NCBI GenBank assembly: GCA_905182995.1
Contig: CAJJDP010000005.1
Coordinates: forward strand, 124,001-188,000
Reading direction: 5' to 3'
DNA from: Paramecium octaurelia
Lineage: Eukaryota > Ciliophora > Oligohymenophorea > Peniculida > Parameciidae
Length of the DNA: 64,000 nucleotides
A model generated the notes under the pieces. It saw only the letters and a list, made by a program, of their open reading frames with translations. It ran no database searches and was not told the origin of the DNA. The first letter of the stretch is position 1. The number at the start of each line of letters is the position of its first letter. The position numbers and the translations under genes are program-made. This document shows, one piece after another, positions 11,809 to 24,308 of the stretch.

Positions 11809-12894
11809 ATGTCTGCTCAGATAAATAATCGATATATAGCGAAATTCGAAGAATTAGAACAAATTCAAGAGAAGCTAGCCTAGACTTCATAAAGAACTCG
11901 TAATATATCCTCAGACAGATAGTAAACAAATGGAATCAACGTCCCTGAAGTTAAGAGTAGTAGAAATAGTGAAAAATAATCTTAATCTGTCGAAAAATGT
12001 ATATTCATAAAGTTATCTCATTTAAGTCCTGAATCTCAGACAATAAAATCAAAACGTAGACAATTTGATAAATTCATGGAAACAATAAAAAACTCATTCT
12101 GTTTCTCTCAATCAAGGTACAATAGCAGGAAGCATCATACGTAATTCATTATCTAATATTAGAGGAATCTCCTGAACATGAAAGTCCTTAGACCAAGCCT
12201 GGCACATATCCTCATTTAATCTTAGAAGAGGATGAATAATAGCAGTTTCTAGAATCGGTCTCTTCAGTCCAACCAACCATTTAAAACAAAGCTATAGGCA
12301 AAGTCCCAAGTACTACCAAATCAACTCTTAAGGATTAAGGTATCTTACTATTTTATCATTAAAAGTGAATAACGAAAAGAAAAAATCAGTAGTATATTCT
12401 AAAGATGCCAACATTTTTGCTAATTCGCAACAATAAACAATATCTCAACAAAATCAAGCTCTTATTTAAAAGAAGACTACTACTAATGTCAGACCATAAA
12501 CATCTAAGGTCCAACCTCAACCTACTCCTAGTCAAGTTGCATAAAAAAAAGCTGTCTAATCGAAATAAATTAATATGAAAATGTCCTAAGAAATCGTTGC
12601 AGATGGTAATCATCTCTCATATTATAAGTCCCATAAACTCCATCGTAACAAAAAATGAAATAAAGTTCATTATTAGAAAAAACTAGATAAGTTAAAATGA
12701 ATTAGACATCCACTAAAGCATAAACTAAGTCTAATTAAACCAGTTAAGGTGAAGAAAAGATTTTGATTTCATAAATCTAGAAAGTCAAAGAAACCATACT
12801 TAAATTATATGAATAAAAATTTGAACATTAAATGTCACATTCTTCAAGTAATATAGCAAAGTATTTAATATTATCAACTATTTAGAAATTTTGA
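11809..12894 (+). CDS. Gln/Ser-rich hypothetical protein
   Basis: 328 residues after introns of 28, 22, 26 and 23 bases; the frame sum divides by three. It starts MSAQINNRYIAKFEELEQIQ, a short predicted helix. The rest is low-complexity (QTSKVQPQPTPSQVAQKK), with an acidic patch (HLILEEDEQQQFLESV) and a final helical segment (KVKETILKLYEQKFEHQMS). No domain is recognised. It may be a disordered cytoskeletal or basal-body protein, but nothing proves that. Confidence 0.65.
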
Positions 12895-13003
12895 TTTAAT
12901 TGTAAATACCATGAAACTCGATTTTCGCTGTTTAGAAAATGATTGATATAAGTATAAAATTATTATCATTATATCATTATTTTATATCGTTTATTAATTA
13001 AAA

Positions 13004-13372
13004 ATGTATGTAATCATATTTTATCTTTATTCAGACTTGTAAATTACAAAAGTTATTTCCATCTTATTCATTCTTGTAATTTTAATACAATTAAGCATTA
13101 TTGATTTCTCGTAAGAATCTCATATTTATTGTTTAACTTAATTATAACAATAGTGTTTATAACTAAGCAAACATCTTAGATAATACAAAATAAATGAAGA
13201 ACCACAAAACCTATATCCAAATGGACATGAATGCTATATCTCTTTTTATATATTATAATTTGAAGATAACATCATAAAACAGTATGGAGGAATCAGAATT
13301 GTAGATAATCCAATAAATAACAATAGCAAATCTAACAAAATATGTTATTTGTAATTTTAAGATAATAAATGA
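13004..13372 (+). CDS. Possible small membrane protein
   Basis: An intronless 122-residue open frame. The N-terminus holds one strong membrane segment (VISILFILVILIQLSIIDF), followed by a glutamine-rich stretch and a more ordinary C-terminal part (YPNGHECYISFYILQFED). No family is recognised. Composition is close to the AT-rich spacer, so it could be a chance frame. Confidence 0.4.
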
Positions 13373-13463
13373 GTTTATTTTTAGATTTAAGCTGCTTAGT
13401 TTATTCTATATTTTGCGAAATTCTTAAAATAAACCATTTGTTAAAATAAACATCAAAAACTCA

Positions 13464-14148
13464 TCAACAACATGATGAACTCTAATTTCCCTTAGGTTGA
13501 TTAATGACTGGTTTCACTTCTGTCATAGAACCCAATTTAATTCCATTAAATGGATCATTTAAATCTATCTCCTTATTTTAAATTTTCGTATATATTCTTT
13601 GTACCAAGGTTTCAAAAGCGAGAATAACATTTTCACCTGTTCTTGCGGATGTCTCTAAATATAGACAGCCAGTTTGTTAGGCTAGTTATTGTCCCTCAAC
13701 TTAGGAAACTTCTCTTCCCCACTAGTCAATCTTATTCCCAACTATCATTATTTCAGCTGATGAATCTTACTTCACCTCGTTTAACCAATTAATGAGATGG
13801 TGGAATGACTTTTTCTTAGTCACATCGTAAACTAATAGACATGCGATTGATCTAAATGTTAATGTTCATTTCTTTACCCTCTATAATACGCTCTTGTAAT
13901 TGACCTAAATGACTCTTAACCTGCCTAAATAATATTAAGAAGTTTACAGTATCCCAAATATTAATTTTGATTACTCGGTCTTTGTAGTTGATTAATTTCT
14001 ATCCGAATTCTACTCCAATGGTTGAATCCATACTATTTTTAAACTAACCTTCAATAAATTGATGGAGTAAACAACTTTTCCCAACTCCAGAATTACCTAC
14101 GATGATAAATTTTACACTATAATGGTAATCACACTGTTATTTATTCAT
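13464..14148 (-). CDS. Rab GTPase, Rab4-like
   Basis: Membrane-traffic switch. 211 residues, two introns of 23 and 26 bases. All nucleotide-binding motifs are present: GNSGVGKS (P-loop), TIGVEFG (switch I), WDTAGQE (switch II), GNKID and ETSA. The strings [26 protein letters not shown] and [16 protein letters not shown] are closest to Rab4, with Rab14 and Rab2 as alternatives. The protein ends SSSCC, a double-cysteine signal for geranylgeranylation. It should act on early or recycling endosomes or the contractile-vacuole system; the subfamily is inferred from motifs only. Confidence 0.92.
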
Positions 14149-14185
14149 AATAATACAAATAAAATTTGTTAATAAAATAAATAAA

Positions 14186-15004
14186 ATGAATCCAAATACA
14201 CCATTCAACGAACGATTTGCTAAAATCTCTGAAAAACTCAGTTCAATCCAATTACATCACGATAGTTCTAAGGCTCATCGTATTGATGTCATTTGTGGCC
14301 GTGTCTCTGGTGTAGAAGAAAGAATCCAAGATACAATCACATCATATAACAGAAAACTTGTATAAATTTAATCTCATTTTAGCATTCTCTAAAAGATGAA
14401 ATAGTGAGATTGTAAAAATAGATTGAGGAAGAAAACAATGCATTTGAAACTCAGTTTGAATAAAGAGTGAGAGAAGTTGCTGCTTTTGAGAGTCGTATAA
14501 CGACTAAATTGGAATAAGAAATTTCAATTAGAAAGGATGGTAACCTTAAATTATAAGGCTATTTGGATGAAAAAGTAATGATCTATAACATTTTTAGGTT
14601 GTCTATCTAAAGTCAGATATTTAAACAGAGAGTAAAATTAGATAGGAATAAATTGAAAATATCACTACTTCTTTAGAGAATGATTTACCAAAGCTATATG
14701 ATTTAGTGAAGACAGAAGGACAAGATAGAGAAGATAGTGATAATGGAACTTTAAGAAGAGCAGGAGATGAAATCAAGAGATTAAATGAAGGATTAGGTAA
14801 TTAAAAGAAATTGAGGTATTGATATTAAATAAAATAATTAGAGAGGAGAGCGAATCAGCAATATTTGAGATGCTAAAAGATCTGGTTTCAAGAGTAAAGA
14901 GTGAAATAGAGGAAGAAAAGAAGTTAAGAGAAGAAAGCTAAGAGAATTTACTAGGTTTGTTGGAAGATGCATGCAATAAAATTTACAGAGCAGCAAAAGA
15001 TTGA
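14186..15004 (+). CDS. SF-assemblin / beta-giardin family fibre protein
   Basis: 248 residues, introns of 23, 23 and 26 bases. It is almost entirely coiled coil, with the family's head (FNERFAKISEKLSSIQLHHD), hydroxy-rich hinge and tail order. A near repeat of REESESAIFEMLKDL and REESQENLLGLLEDAC lies at the C-terminus, as in striated-fibre assemblins. These proteins polymerise into striated rootlet fibres attached to basal bodies. Length matches the family (about 250-300). The start is 38 bases from the divergent Rab gene start, so the two share one very short promoter. Confidence 0.85.
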
Positions 15005-15081
15005 TATTTATATATATTGTCTATTAGTAAAATTTAAACTTTAAGTAATTGATTATCATTCAATAATAAAATAATGAAGGA

Positions 15082-16054
15082 TCAAAATAAAGATTTCCAC
15101 CAGGTTTTAGAGGCTTTCTTTTCTTCACTTTTTTTTTCAAAATTAAAATTGGTATCTTAAGAGAAATGAACTCTCTTCTTTTTGAATACTTTGGATTTAA
15201 CCATTCTTTTATTAGGCAAACTTTTGGATGTATGTGAAAATTTAAGTTAGGTGTTTTATTTAAGAATCCCTTTATGTCTGCTATAATTACTGCCGTCTTC
15301 TAAATAATAATTACTGATCAATTTCTCATATGCCTGCATCTGATGTGGGTTTTTTGAGGAGTATTTCAAAGGGTCTGTTTTATTAATTGAGGATTGTATG
15401 TTTGATTATTTTTCAGAGGACAATTATAATGAACTAGATTAAAATGATGCCAATTAAGAATCTTTGGATTCTTTTGAAGCATTCTTTTTCGGTGATAACT
15501 ATTATTTTTAATTAAACTATTATGAATATTCTTATTATTAATTAGTTTAAGATTTCGATATTTATTCTGATTTCTATTTTTCTTGTTCCAATTGTTTCTT
15601 AACAATTTCCTTAATGATTAATCTTTACCTCTCTTCTTGTTCTTGTCTGTTTCTAATTGGTTTTAAATGATAAATACATTTCTTGTATTCTGGCTTTGAC
15701 TTCAATTTCTAAATCTTCCATGAATCTATTTTATCTATAGGAAACCGCTGACTCATTGATTTGTTTCGTTATTACAAAAACTGGAAGCAACTCCACTTCA
15801 ATATTACTAGCAATTAATTCATTTTTTGGGTCTGATTGAGTCTATAGAATGTTATCTGTGTATTCAAGTTCTCTTCTAAAATTAGTGGCTGGTAAGGTTG
15901 CTGATTCTCCTTAATGAGAACTTGAAGCTGATCTATTTCGATCTTTATTTCTTAGAATATCTGGTTATTATTCAAAGTTTAATTCGAGAGTGCTTCCTTC
16001 GTATCTGAAACCACCCCCACATTTAACTTCGCATTTGGTTGGACACCCTCCCAT
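15082..16054 (-). CDS. Hypothetical protein with an MGGC N-terminus
   Basis: 314 residues with one 28-base intron. It begins MGGCPTKCEVKCGGG, a glycine at position 2 and four nearby cysteines, as in N-myristoylated and palmitoylated proteins. The centre has a basic, compact segment (RFPIDKIDSWKIQKLKSKPE), then a charged helix (RNRQEQEERQRLIIKEIVKK) and a Q/S-rich tail with several KK patches, ending KTWWKSLF. No domain is known to me. Membrane attachment is inferred from the N-terminus alone. Confidence 0.7.
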
Positions 16055-16111
16055 GATTATAAATAATTTATATTAATTGAAACAAGATGATTAATAATTT
16101 AATTATTATTA

Positions 16112-19100
16112 TCAATACAACCCTTTAAGTATTGTTGATATGCTCTTGTCTCTGATTTCTAAAACTGCCAAATAACTAGCCCCTGTAGCTGTGATAAATC
16201 CTCCTAAGAATGTTATCAAAAATATTTCAGTTGGGAATATGAATTTGAAGGAAAATTCAGTGAACATGAGAATTTACAAAGTTAATGTGATTGCAACAAC
16301 CAAACCAACGATTGTTCCAATCAGTCCTGATGCTGTAATCAAGGACACTGCTTCATATATGTACACTCTAGTGATTTAAGCCTAAATTGAAATCTCTCAA
16401 TATTACCTTATTCAAGCCCACAGCTCTTAACACACCAAACTCCCAAGAATTATCCTTTACATTGCTGACAAAGGAGACCAAGATGAGGAAGAATGATAGA
16501 GTCATGGCTACGATGGCGACCAACACATAAAAGATGGTAATGAAGTAGAAGGTGTCTTCAGCCTCTTTCTTTAGTGTAATGACATCAAACAGAAGAGTCT
16601 ATTCGTTCAAGAAGTAGTTTCTGAGTGCATTCGAAAAATCTATCCTCTCCTATTCACTTGTGGGTCTGCCAAATCTAATTTGTAAATTATCCTTAGGTAA
16701 TCCATAAGATAAATTTTTTGGAAGCGACTAGAAATATAAATTGGCTCTTTCATTCTCTAAATTGCCTTCTCGAATATCACCTCTAATAAATAATTAAATA
16801 ACTGTTTACTGGAAATAATCGTTAATTATGTATAAAGCATCCTCCATACTAATCAATCCATTTCCAACCATTGATCTATAACTAGAAAACAAATATCCTG
16901 GAACCTTGGTAGCCATGTGTCTAACATTGGTTCTGTAGAGTCTCCTGTCTACATACAAGATGGATGGAGTGTCAACATTGATGCCAGCTTCATAGATGTA
17001 GCCTTAAGGGACCACAATGTTGATTTCCCTATCGATTGTCGTACTAGAATATTTGAGTCTATAAATACTATAAATTGGGTTTTTAGTAACTCAGATCTTT
17101 ATACCATTGTTACCTGATCTGCTGTGATCCTACCAGAGTGAATGGATCATAAAAGGCTTCTCTATCCTGAACATCTGATCTATCATATATACCAGAGACC
17201 CCATCTTTCACTCCGTCTGACAATGTTGTATACTTCACTTTTGAATCATAATCATTTGGAATATAAAAGGCATCTAAACACGAACTTAAATAATTTTGCT
17301 CTACTGCTCCCAAGAAGATCTTCTTGAATGGGAACTTTGCCAAAGTTGAAATAAAGTGACTTTATGGCATTTCAGGGATTTGAGATAACATCAAGGAAGT
17401 AAACGAGTAATCATAAATAAGAGATGGGTCTTCCTTTATTGTCTTATTTAAAAACAATCTTATATTGTATTCATCCAATCCCCTTTTATCAGATTGTAGA
17501 GCCTGCACACTGATGTCAGCCCCTAAAAACGATTATAGTACATCTGTGATAACACTCGTTTACAATGCGAATCCTGCACCTGCGAATATTAAGAATGCCA
17601 ATGCTATTGTGTACATCAATGTGGTTTTCCAATTTCTACTATAATGAGCTTCCAAATTCTTGAAGATTATTTTCTCTAGATTCTTGTCCTTCTTGAAAAT
17701 GCATAATATCAATTTCAAAAGACCTTTCTCCAGTGGTTCTTCAAATAAATTAGCTAATAATGTAAATCCAATTATCATTACAATTAAAATGATATTTATT
17801 ACTGCAAGTGCTAATTAAATATTACTGAATATGAATGCCATTGGAATTAAATAATAGCTTACAAATCCCATAATAACTAGGAGTGCAGCTGAAAAAAATT
17901 AATCAATTGAAATTCCCATTTTCTCCAATTTAATCACATTGACTAAGATATCGTTTATTGTTCTATGATATAAGTCTAAAGAGTCTCGGAGTGTCTTTGA
18001 TAGAGCTCTTAAGATAGGCAGGATGTTACTTGCCAAAGGAATGAACAGGCCTAAACCAAATGACAGACCTATAGCTGATTTTGCTATATCATATGAGGAC
18101 ATCAGCACTGCTGAATCAAATATGAACATAGAAATTAAGGAATTCAGAATATAGCAGGTAATCAATCCCAAAACTAAGCCAGGTATGGCAAAGGTGAATG
18201 CTTACAACAATAGTAGAATTATTAGCCACCATTTCTAGAACCCCAAGGCTCTTAACATTCCAAACTCATAAGTCTTCTCTTCAACATCTCCAATCATCAA
18301 TGAATAAATCAACAGAATTGATAACATCAACAACAGGAATGTTGCTGAAACTACTAGGTTGTCTACAAAGTTTCCCAAAAGCAAGTATTATTTAATAGCA
18401 CTTGCCAACGGAACAGTGATCTTAACAGGATAATCATACCCTACTTAATCAAAAAACGAATTTGAGACATCCAAAACAAAATTATCGATGTTATCTTAAT
18501 TAGTGTATTTGGAGACTCTGTCTTTGACTATCAAATTGCTAGTTAATGAAAACTGTTCCAATTTAATTCCATCAGTAAAATTTCTGATATAGCCAAAAAG
18601 ATCTTCAGCAGGAATATTGTAAGCAACAATTTCTTCAATGCTATTGGTTGGACTATTTTATTTATAATCTTCAATTGTATTATTCAAAGTGAGTATGAAT
18701 GCTTCCCTTAAAATTATAGTTGCATTTCTATAGTCCATCACTACGATGTTACCCAAGCCATCAGCCCACTTCCCTTTAGGTGACTTGATACTTTCCTTGA
18801 CCTTCAGTTCAATGTCGAAATCTAATGAATCTGCAATTATATTAGCCATTACCTCCTCAACCATATAAATAGAAATAACATCATTGTCACCTAATGATTA
18901 AATAAAGGTAGCCAAGAGTCTTGAAAAATATCCTAATTCTTGGTTAAATAAGATATCGAAGGCTATATTTGCCATATCCTTTTAATCGCCTGAAATTCCA
19001 GATTAGTTTATTTGATTTTGAAAGCTTTCCTTTAAATCCTACTTCATTTCTGGATTGCTATCTAAAATATCTGTAAAAAGAATGAATTCTGAAGACAAGT

Positions 19101-19914
19101 CCTTCAATTAATACCCAGTGTATTCTTGCCTTGTGAAGTTTTCTCCGTAAATCAACTCCAAAGGGCGATTCAAGTAGGTGTCAAAAGCAGCCATTATGAA
19201 AGTGGTTGGGTCATTGTTATTGTTTTCAGTAATAACGTAAGTTGATAGAAATTAGATGACATCAATATTCAAATTTAAAATGTCTCCAATGGTGGCATTC
19301 AAACCTCTTAATCCACTCGATGTGACAAGTACCTCATTATTATTGATTATGTTGGTATCCAATCTCCTTCCCAACCCTATGCTGATTTCCTTCTCACTAT
19401 CAATTAATAAAAAGAATGATCGAATTTAATCACTTATTTTAGTTATATTTTCTTTAGGGTTTTACAAATTTCCAATCATCAACCATCTTGGAGCTGAATC
19501 AAATATTTCACCAATGCCTTTTGTGATTCGAACTATTTCAGTCTGATTCACCAAACTGAATCCGTTTACTAAGTTCTAGGATGCTTAGAAGTTGGAATTC
19601 TAAGGTCCAATGTCAGTGTTTGATTTTGTCTTATTCTCCGAGGGTACCGGGGTGAACACCAAATCAGTATCACCAGCCGTCGTTTCAGCCAATTGTATGA
19701 AGATAAGAGGACTGAGTGAAAAGGCACTCTGTATCAATGCTAAAAACATAACTACTAAGTAGATTGTGAATAACCCAATCTTGAATGATCGTGGTTTCTT
19801 TTTAATATCCGAGTAAATATATTCTACAACAATCCTTATAGTAACTGTGATCTTTTGCCATAACCCCATGTACAAGTAAGCATTATTATTTTCTTCTTCA
19901 TGAGTATCGTCCAT
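16112..19914 (-). CDS. FtsX-like permease family membrane protein
   Basis: A large polytopic membrane protein of about 1,200 residues with many tiny introns. After a cytosolic N-terminus (MDDTHEEENNNAYLYMGLW) comes a membrane segment (IGLFTIYLVVMFLALIQSAF) and a large loop. Then a three-to-four-span block holds the FtsX/MacB hallmark EEKTYEFGMLRALGF (about 18250), and a second block near the C-terminus holds DNSWEFGVLRAVGLNK (about 16420). So two permease cores lie in one chain, the layout of MacB-type permeases without a fused ATPase. Substrate and partner ATPase are unknown. An upstream in-frame ATG at 19968 would add 18 residues; the 19914 start is preferred because the extra part is pure AT-rich leader. 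Confidence 0.83.
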
Positions 19915-20187
19915 TATAAGTAATTTATTATAAAATAAAATTAATAAAACCTTCTTGTTTAGACCCATTTATTCGCAGTTTATATCTAATTAATCGTTTT
20001 TTATATAACTTATTAACAAAGATACTCCAATAAGAATATTCTGCAATCCTTAAATTTTAAGAATTCTTAATTAAAATCGATACCATACAATATGTTCTTA
20101 TTAAAATGACACCTCTATTTTTTAAGAATTGGGCCATAACAAATTGGTTTTATAGGAAAATCATAATTCTAATCAAACATGTATATT

Positions 20188-21839
20188 TCATAATAATTAT
20201 AATTCATCCATTAATTGATTAATCTGGCCATCCCTGAGATTTTTAGCCATCAATTCGATGTATTAGCTCATAAAGATATCCTAAAGTATTTTTACAGAAT
20301 TTACTTGAGTTTTAACATCAGGTATAATATTTCTGATGAATTTGAGACAACTTTAAATCTTAGGTGGCAACTAGACTTTTGCAAATTCTAATCCTTATGC
20401 TGCACACATCAATTCTATAGCAATAATGTACTCTGCATTTTAAACAACTTGTAATGCTTTTCTAGCACTATAGGCTCCCATTGACACATGATCTTCTATA
20501 TTCGCAGATGTTGGAACTGTGTCTATGCAACTGGGATGACTGAGTACTTTATTCTCAGAAACCAAAGCAGCACTGGTGTATTGAGGAATCATATATCCAT
20601 TCAATAATCCTCCTTTTGATGTCAAAAACATAGGCAATCCACAATCTCCAATTTCTGAGTTTACCAACCTTTCTTGTCTTCTCTAATTGTTTATAAATGC
20701 AATACTATTACCTCACTAAATATACACAGCCTTTGCAGGGCTATACACATATTATCAGCCAGCATTCCCATATATTCTCCATGAAAATTACCACCTGATC
20801 TTGCTGATTGACGTTCAACATCAATTATTGGATTATCACTTGTTGAATTAATCTCTCTTTCCAAAATCCTCAGATTCTCTTCAATAGACTATCTAATGAT
20901 TTAATGAGTAGTAAATGCAGTCTAAATACTTTTAGGATTAGTTTTAAGTTAATCTGCCCATCCTTCTCCAATTAAACTGAATACTATATTTTTTGATTTG
21001 TTATCACTCTTAGAGTAATTTCTTAAGAAATGATAATTGGCTAAATTAAATATACTTAACATTACTCTACAAAGCATAACTTGTTAGTGCCAAAGCTAGA
21101 TCTGCAGCATTCATAACGTATTGTGATCTCATTAAGGTTTCTAAGTTGATTGCTGCCATCATTTGAGTTCCGTTGTTCATTGCCAATCCTTCCTTCTCCA
21201 TGAATTCAAGAGGTTCAAAATCATGCATTTTTAAAGCCTACTCAGCAGCTATATATTATCCCTCATTCCAAATTTCACCAATTCCCATGAGTCCCAGAGC
21301 AAGATGTGATAACGGTGCCAGATCTCCAGATGCCCCGACTGAACCTTGACATGGAACCTTCGGAATCAATTTCTTATTTATGGCTTTTTGTAGAGACTCT
21401 ATGAGAGACATCCTCACACCAGAAAACCCTCTGATGAGACAATTCAACCTCAATATCATCATTACCAAAACTATGTTTGGTTTTAATGGTTCGCCAACAC
21501 ATGAAGCGTGAGAGATAATCAAGTTCTTCTACAGATCCACCATTTCTTAATGGGGAATGTAAATCTGATTATATAGTTTGATAATTACTTCTTTGAATTT
21601 ACCAAAGCCAGTGCTAATTCCATAAATAGGGATTTTCTTTTGCACAATCAAATCCACTGTGTTTCTGGATTAAAGTATAAGCTAATTTATCGCTAAAACT
21701 AATACGCTTTTGACATGTTCTTGAATTTCAACTACTACATCCAAATTCCCTTACAGAATGTCCTTCAAATCCTGAATCGATAGGTTGGCTCCATCCTAAT
21801 GATAGGGATAATGAATACAAGCGTTAACACTTTTTTCAT
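20188..21839 (-). CDS. hutH: Histidine ammonia-lyase (histidase)
   Basis: Deaminates L-histidine to urocanate, the first step of histidine breakdown. The 23-base first intron joins MKKVLTL to [14 protein letters not shown]. Family motifs are intact: [13 protein letters not shown], the Ala-Ser-Gly that cyclises to the MIO electrophile in [47 protein letters not shown] and [13 protein letters not shown]. The total is about 520 residues, normal for the family. The chain ends [20 protein letters not shown] followed by a few residues. Phenylalanine ammonia-lyase shares the fold, but the [11 protein letters not shown] segment favours histidase. Confidence 0.92.
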
Positions 21840-21864
21840 TTAAGATTTATTTATAATAAATTAA

Positions 21865-22545
21865 ATGATAAATGTTTCATCTACTTTTAGAAGTCCAAAG
21901 AAGAATAAGTAGGACATCAACGAGTTATTGACAATCATCGATGTGTTTAAAAAAAACCAGAAAATATATTTATCTTAGAATCCTAAACTGATTTCAAACA
22001 TTCAATATGATGAACCCTCATAACTTGCCTCAATCAATGAAACCTTACCCAACAAAAGTAAAAACAAGAAGAGTCGATCCACAGAATAGGTCAATTTGAA
22101 ATTGATATTAGAAACTTGGTAAGCTAAATAAATTTATATCAAAGATAATATTGTTTCATAAAATATCTCAAGAAACATTATTAATGATCCTGATAACTTG
22201 TAATCCTTCAAATATTATTATGGCAAAAAGCAACAATTAGCAATCACTAAATCATAATAAAATTAATAGTTTCATTCATAAAGAACCAACAGCATTTCTA
22301 AAAACAATCAAACACAAATTAAATTGCCTCCACTAAAATCCATAAGCAAATTACTCGCAACTGAATCTGACAATAAGCCTAAGAGTACTTTGGGATCCAT
22401 CACCAAGAAAATGTTTTCTTCAGACAAAGCCTTATCCCAAGATGTGTATATGCCTACTGCCATAAGTATATTGTTTGTATTTATTGTCATAGGAGTTCCT
22501 CCAATAAATCTGCCCAAAATAGTTTTGAATAAAACTTAAGAATGA
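21865..22545 (+). CDS. Hypothetical protein
   Basis: Open for 226 residues; a likely 27-base intron (about 22468-22494, multiple of three, no in-frame TGA) would give 217 and join DVYMPTAI to RVPPINLPKIVLNKTQE. It starts MINVSSTFRSPKKNKQDINE and is basic and N/Q/S-rich throughout. If the intron is not removed, a hydrophobic stretch is encoded that would look like a membrane span. The family is not recognised. Its ATG lies 26 bases from the divergent histidase ATG. Confidence 0.65.
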
Positions 22546-22583
22546 TTATAGAAAAAAGAATTTAAAACATATTAATTATTTTT

Positions 22584-23304
22584 ATGAGTTTCCTATTGCC
22601 TCTCGTATCCATAGTGGGATTTCTTTCCTCCATAGTTGCATTTGGCATAAGCGTTGAGTACAAAGAAAGTCATATGAGTTTAGTTTGAAAGTTTAATTGG
22701 GATCAATGTCTTTAGACATTAGTAGAATAGCATTTTTCAGAACCAGAGACATCTATGCCTCCTAGATTCCATATTTGGAAGTAAATATCTGGCCTACATT
22801 TCTTAGTCAGTTGCCTTTTGCATATTTCTATTCGTCGCCGTGGTCAGAACAGTGGAGTATTTCAAGATGTAATTTGCAACTCAGATTTAATAGTGACTTT
22901 TAGATGGTAGCCAGTATGAATGATGGCGAACCTGAAACTTATTATCTAACCAGAGCCAAATTGAAGCAATCATTAGAATGGAGCAACATTGCAGTGACCT
23001 AAGCTTTCATCATCTTAACCCTAGTATGAACATCTATCAATTAGGCATTAGCTTTATTGATTGGAATAGTGTTCTGCGCCAATGGTCACTTTTATGCATA
23101 AGAATTGATAAAGAAATTCATCAATATAAACAAGTTATCAGATTCAGACAAGTATGTGAGATTATTCATTATTGTAGAGAAACTCTATCAGAACTTGATA
23201 CTCAATCAATCAAATTCATCGTCATCATTGCACTTAATGCATTAGCCTTGGCCTGTGTATTCTTTCAATTTTTGATAATTATAATTAAAAAGTTGAGATT
23301 ATGA
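22584..23304 (+). CDS. Small multi-pass membrane protein, unknown
   Basis: 215 residues after introns of 26, 21 and 26 bases. Membrane segments: residues about 2-24 (FLLPLVSIVGFLSSIVAFGI), a pair after residue 120 (VTQAFIILTLALALLIGIVF) and a last one (FIVIIALNALALACVFFQFL) followed by a basic tail IIIIKKLRL. Between the first two lies an extracytoplasmic-type domain with tryptophans and two cysteines (SSPWSEQWSISRCNLQLRF). The layout resembles small tetraspan proteins, but I cannot place it. Confidence 0.7.
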
Positions 23305-23471
23305 TATTGGCCTTCATTAATTAAACCCAATTATAGATTTCTGTCGAATTGGATTGAGAGAATAAGCACTTATTTTTCAATCTAATTTTCATTTAAAATA
23401 CAATGATTTCTTCAAAATATATTATGGTATGATAATTTGAAGTAATAAATATTATAACTAAAATCGAAATT

Positions 23472-24124
23472 ATGTCAACAAGTGGCGAGTATCCGCCTGT
23501 TAGATAATGTTTCAATTAATACTGCCCTAGTTCCTTTGATTTAAAAGCGGCCAAGTTTTCTGATTCAACAATCCTATTATGCTGCACTTGCTATGAACTT
23601 TACAAGAGAAGGAAGTGTTGCTACTTTTGCGCTCAAGTTTATAAGGATGACGAATAGAACTTCCTGGATGGTAAAAAGTGGGTTCAATGTGATAATCAAC
23701 GTTGTGGGAAATGGGTATAATAATTATCATGATTTTATTAGACTCACATTGATTGCGAAGTATCAGACATCGAATCCCAATTGTAACATAAAAGTTTCAA
23801 ATACAAATGTCCGTGGTGTAGGATAGAGATAGATAAAAAGAAAAAGTAATCACAAATTACAAAATCATCAATTAATTAAGATTAAGCAGATTAGTCTGAT
23901 TAAGATCCAGAATATATACATTCTTTAATTAAAAAAATCTCTTTAGAAGAAGCCAGCATTTAATAAATCTATGAGCCTTGGTTGAAAAAAAATACATTCT
24001 TAGAAGAATTGCTAAAAAAAAATGGTTTCTGATTGTATAATAATTAGGAGAGTTTACTTAGTGCATAAATTAAGAGGAACTGCAAAGCGACTTGATTAAA
24101 ATGAGGACTTTACTAAAAAAATGA
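23472..24124 (+). CDS. PHD-like zinc-finger protein
   Basis: 200 residues after introns of 27 and 23 bases. Cysteine pairs run CFNQYC, LLCCTC, RKCCYFCAQVY, WVQCDNQRCGKW, WTHIDCE and YKCPWCR. The C4-H-C3 spacing with Trp before His (KWTHIDC) and the final CPWC is that of a PHD/zinc-ribbon finger, so chromatin or ubiquitin-related binding is likely. The C-terminus is charged and helical (KISLEEASIQQIYEPWLKKN). Taking the second intron replaces an early TGA with a further 24 coding-like residues, so the longer form is preferred. Confidence 0.75.
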
Positions 24125-24308
24125 TATTAATTTATTATAGATTCTAATATATTTATTTAGTATTCTCTTGTCTTCTACATAGAAAGCGTATTATTAAATT
24201 TATGTTAATCCTTAAAAATTGCTATCAAAAACAAAATGATTATTATGAAAATAATAACATTCTAAATTCACAATACATAAAAAACTTAATAATTTAATAA
24301 ATCATTCA

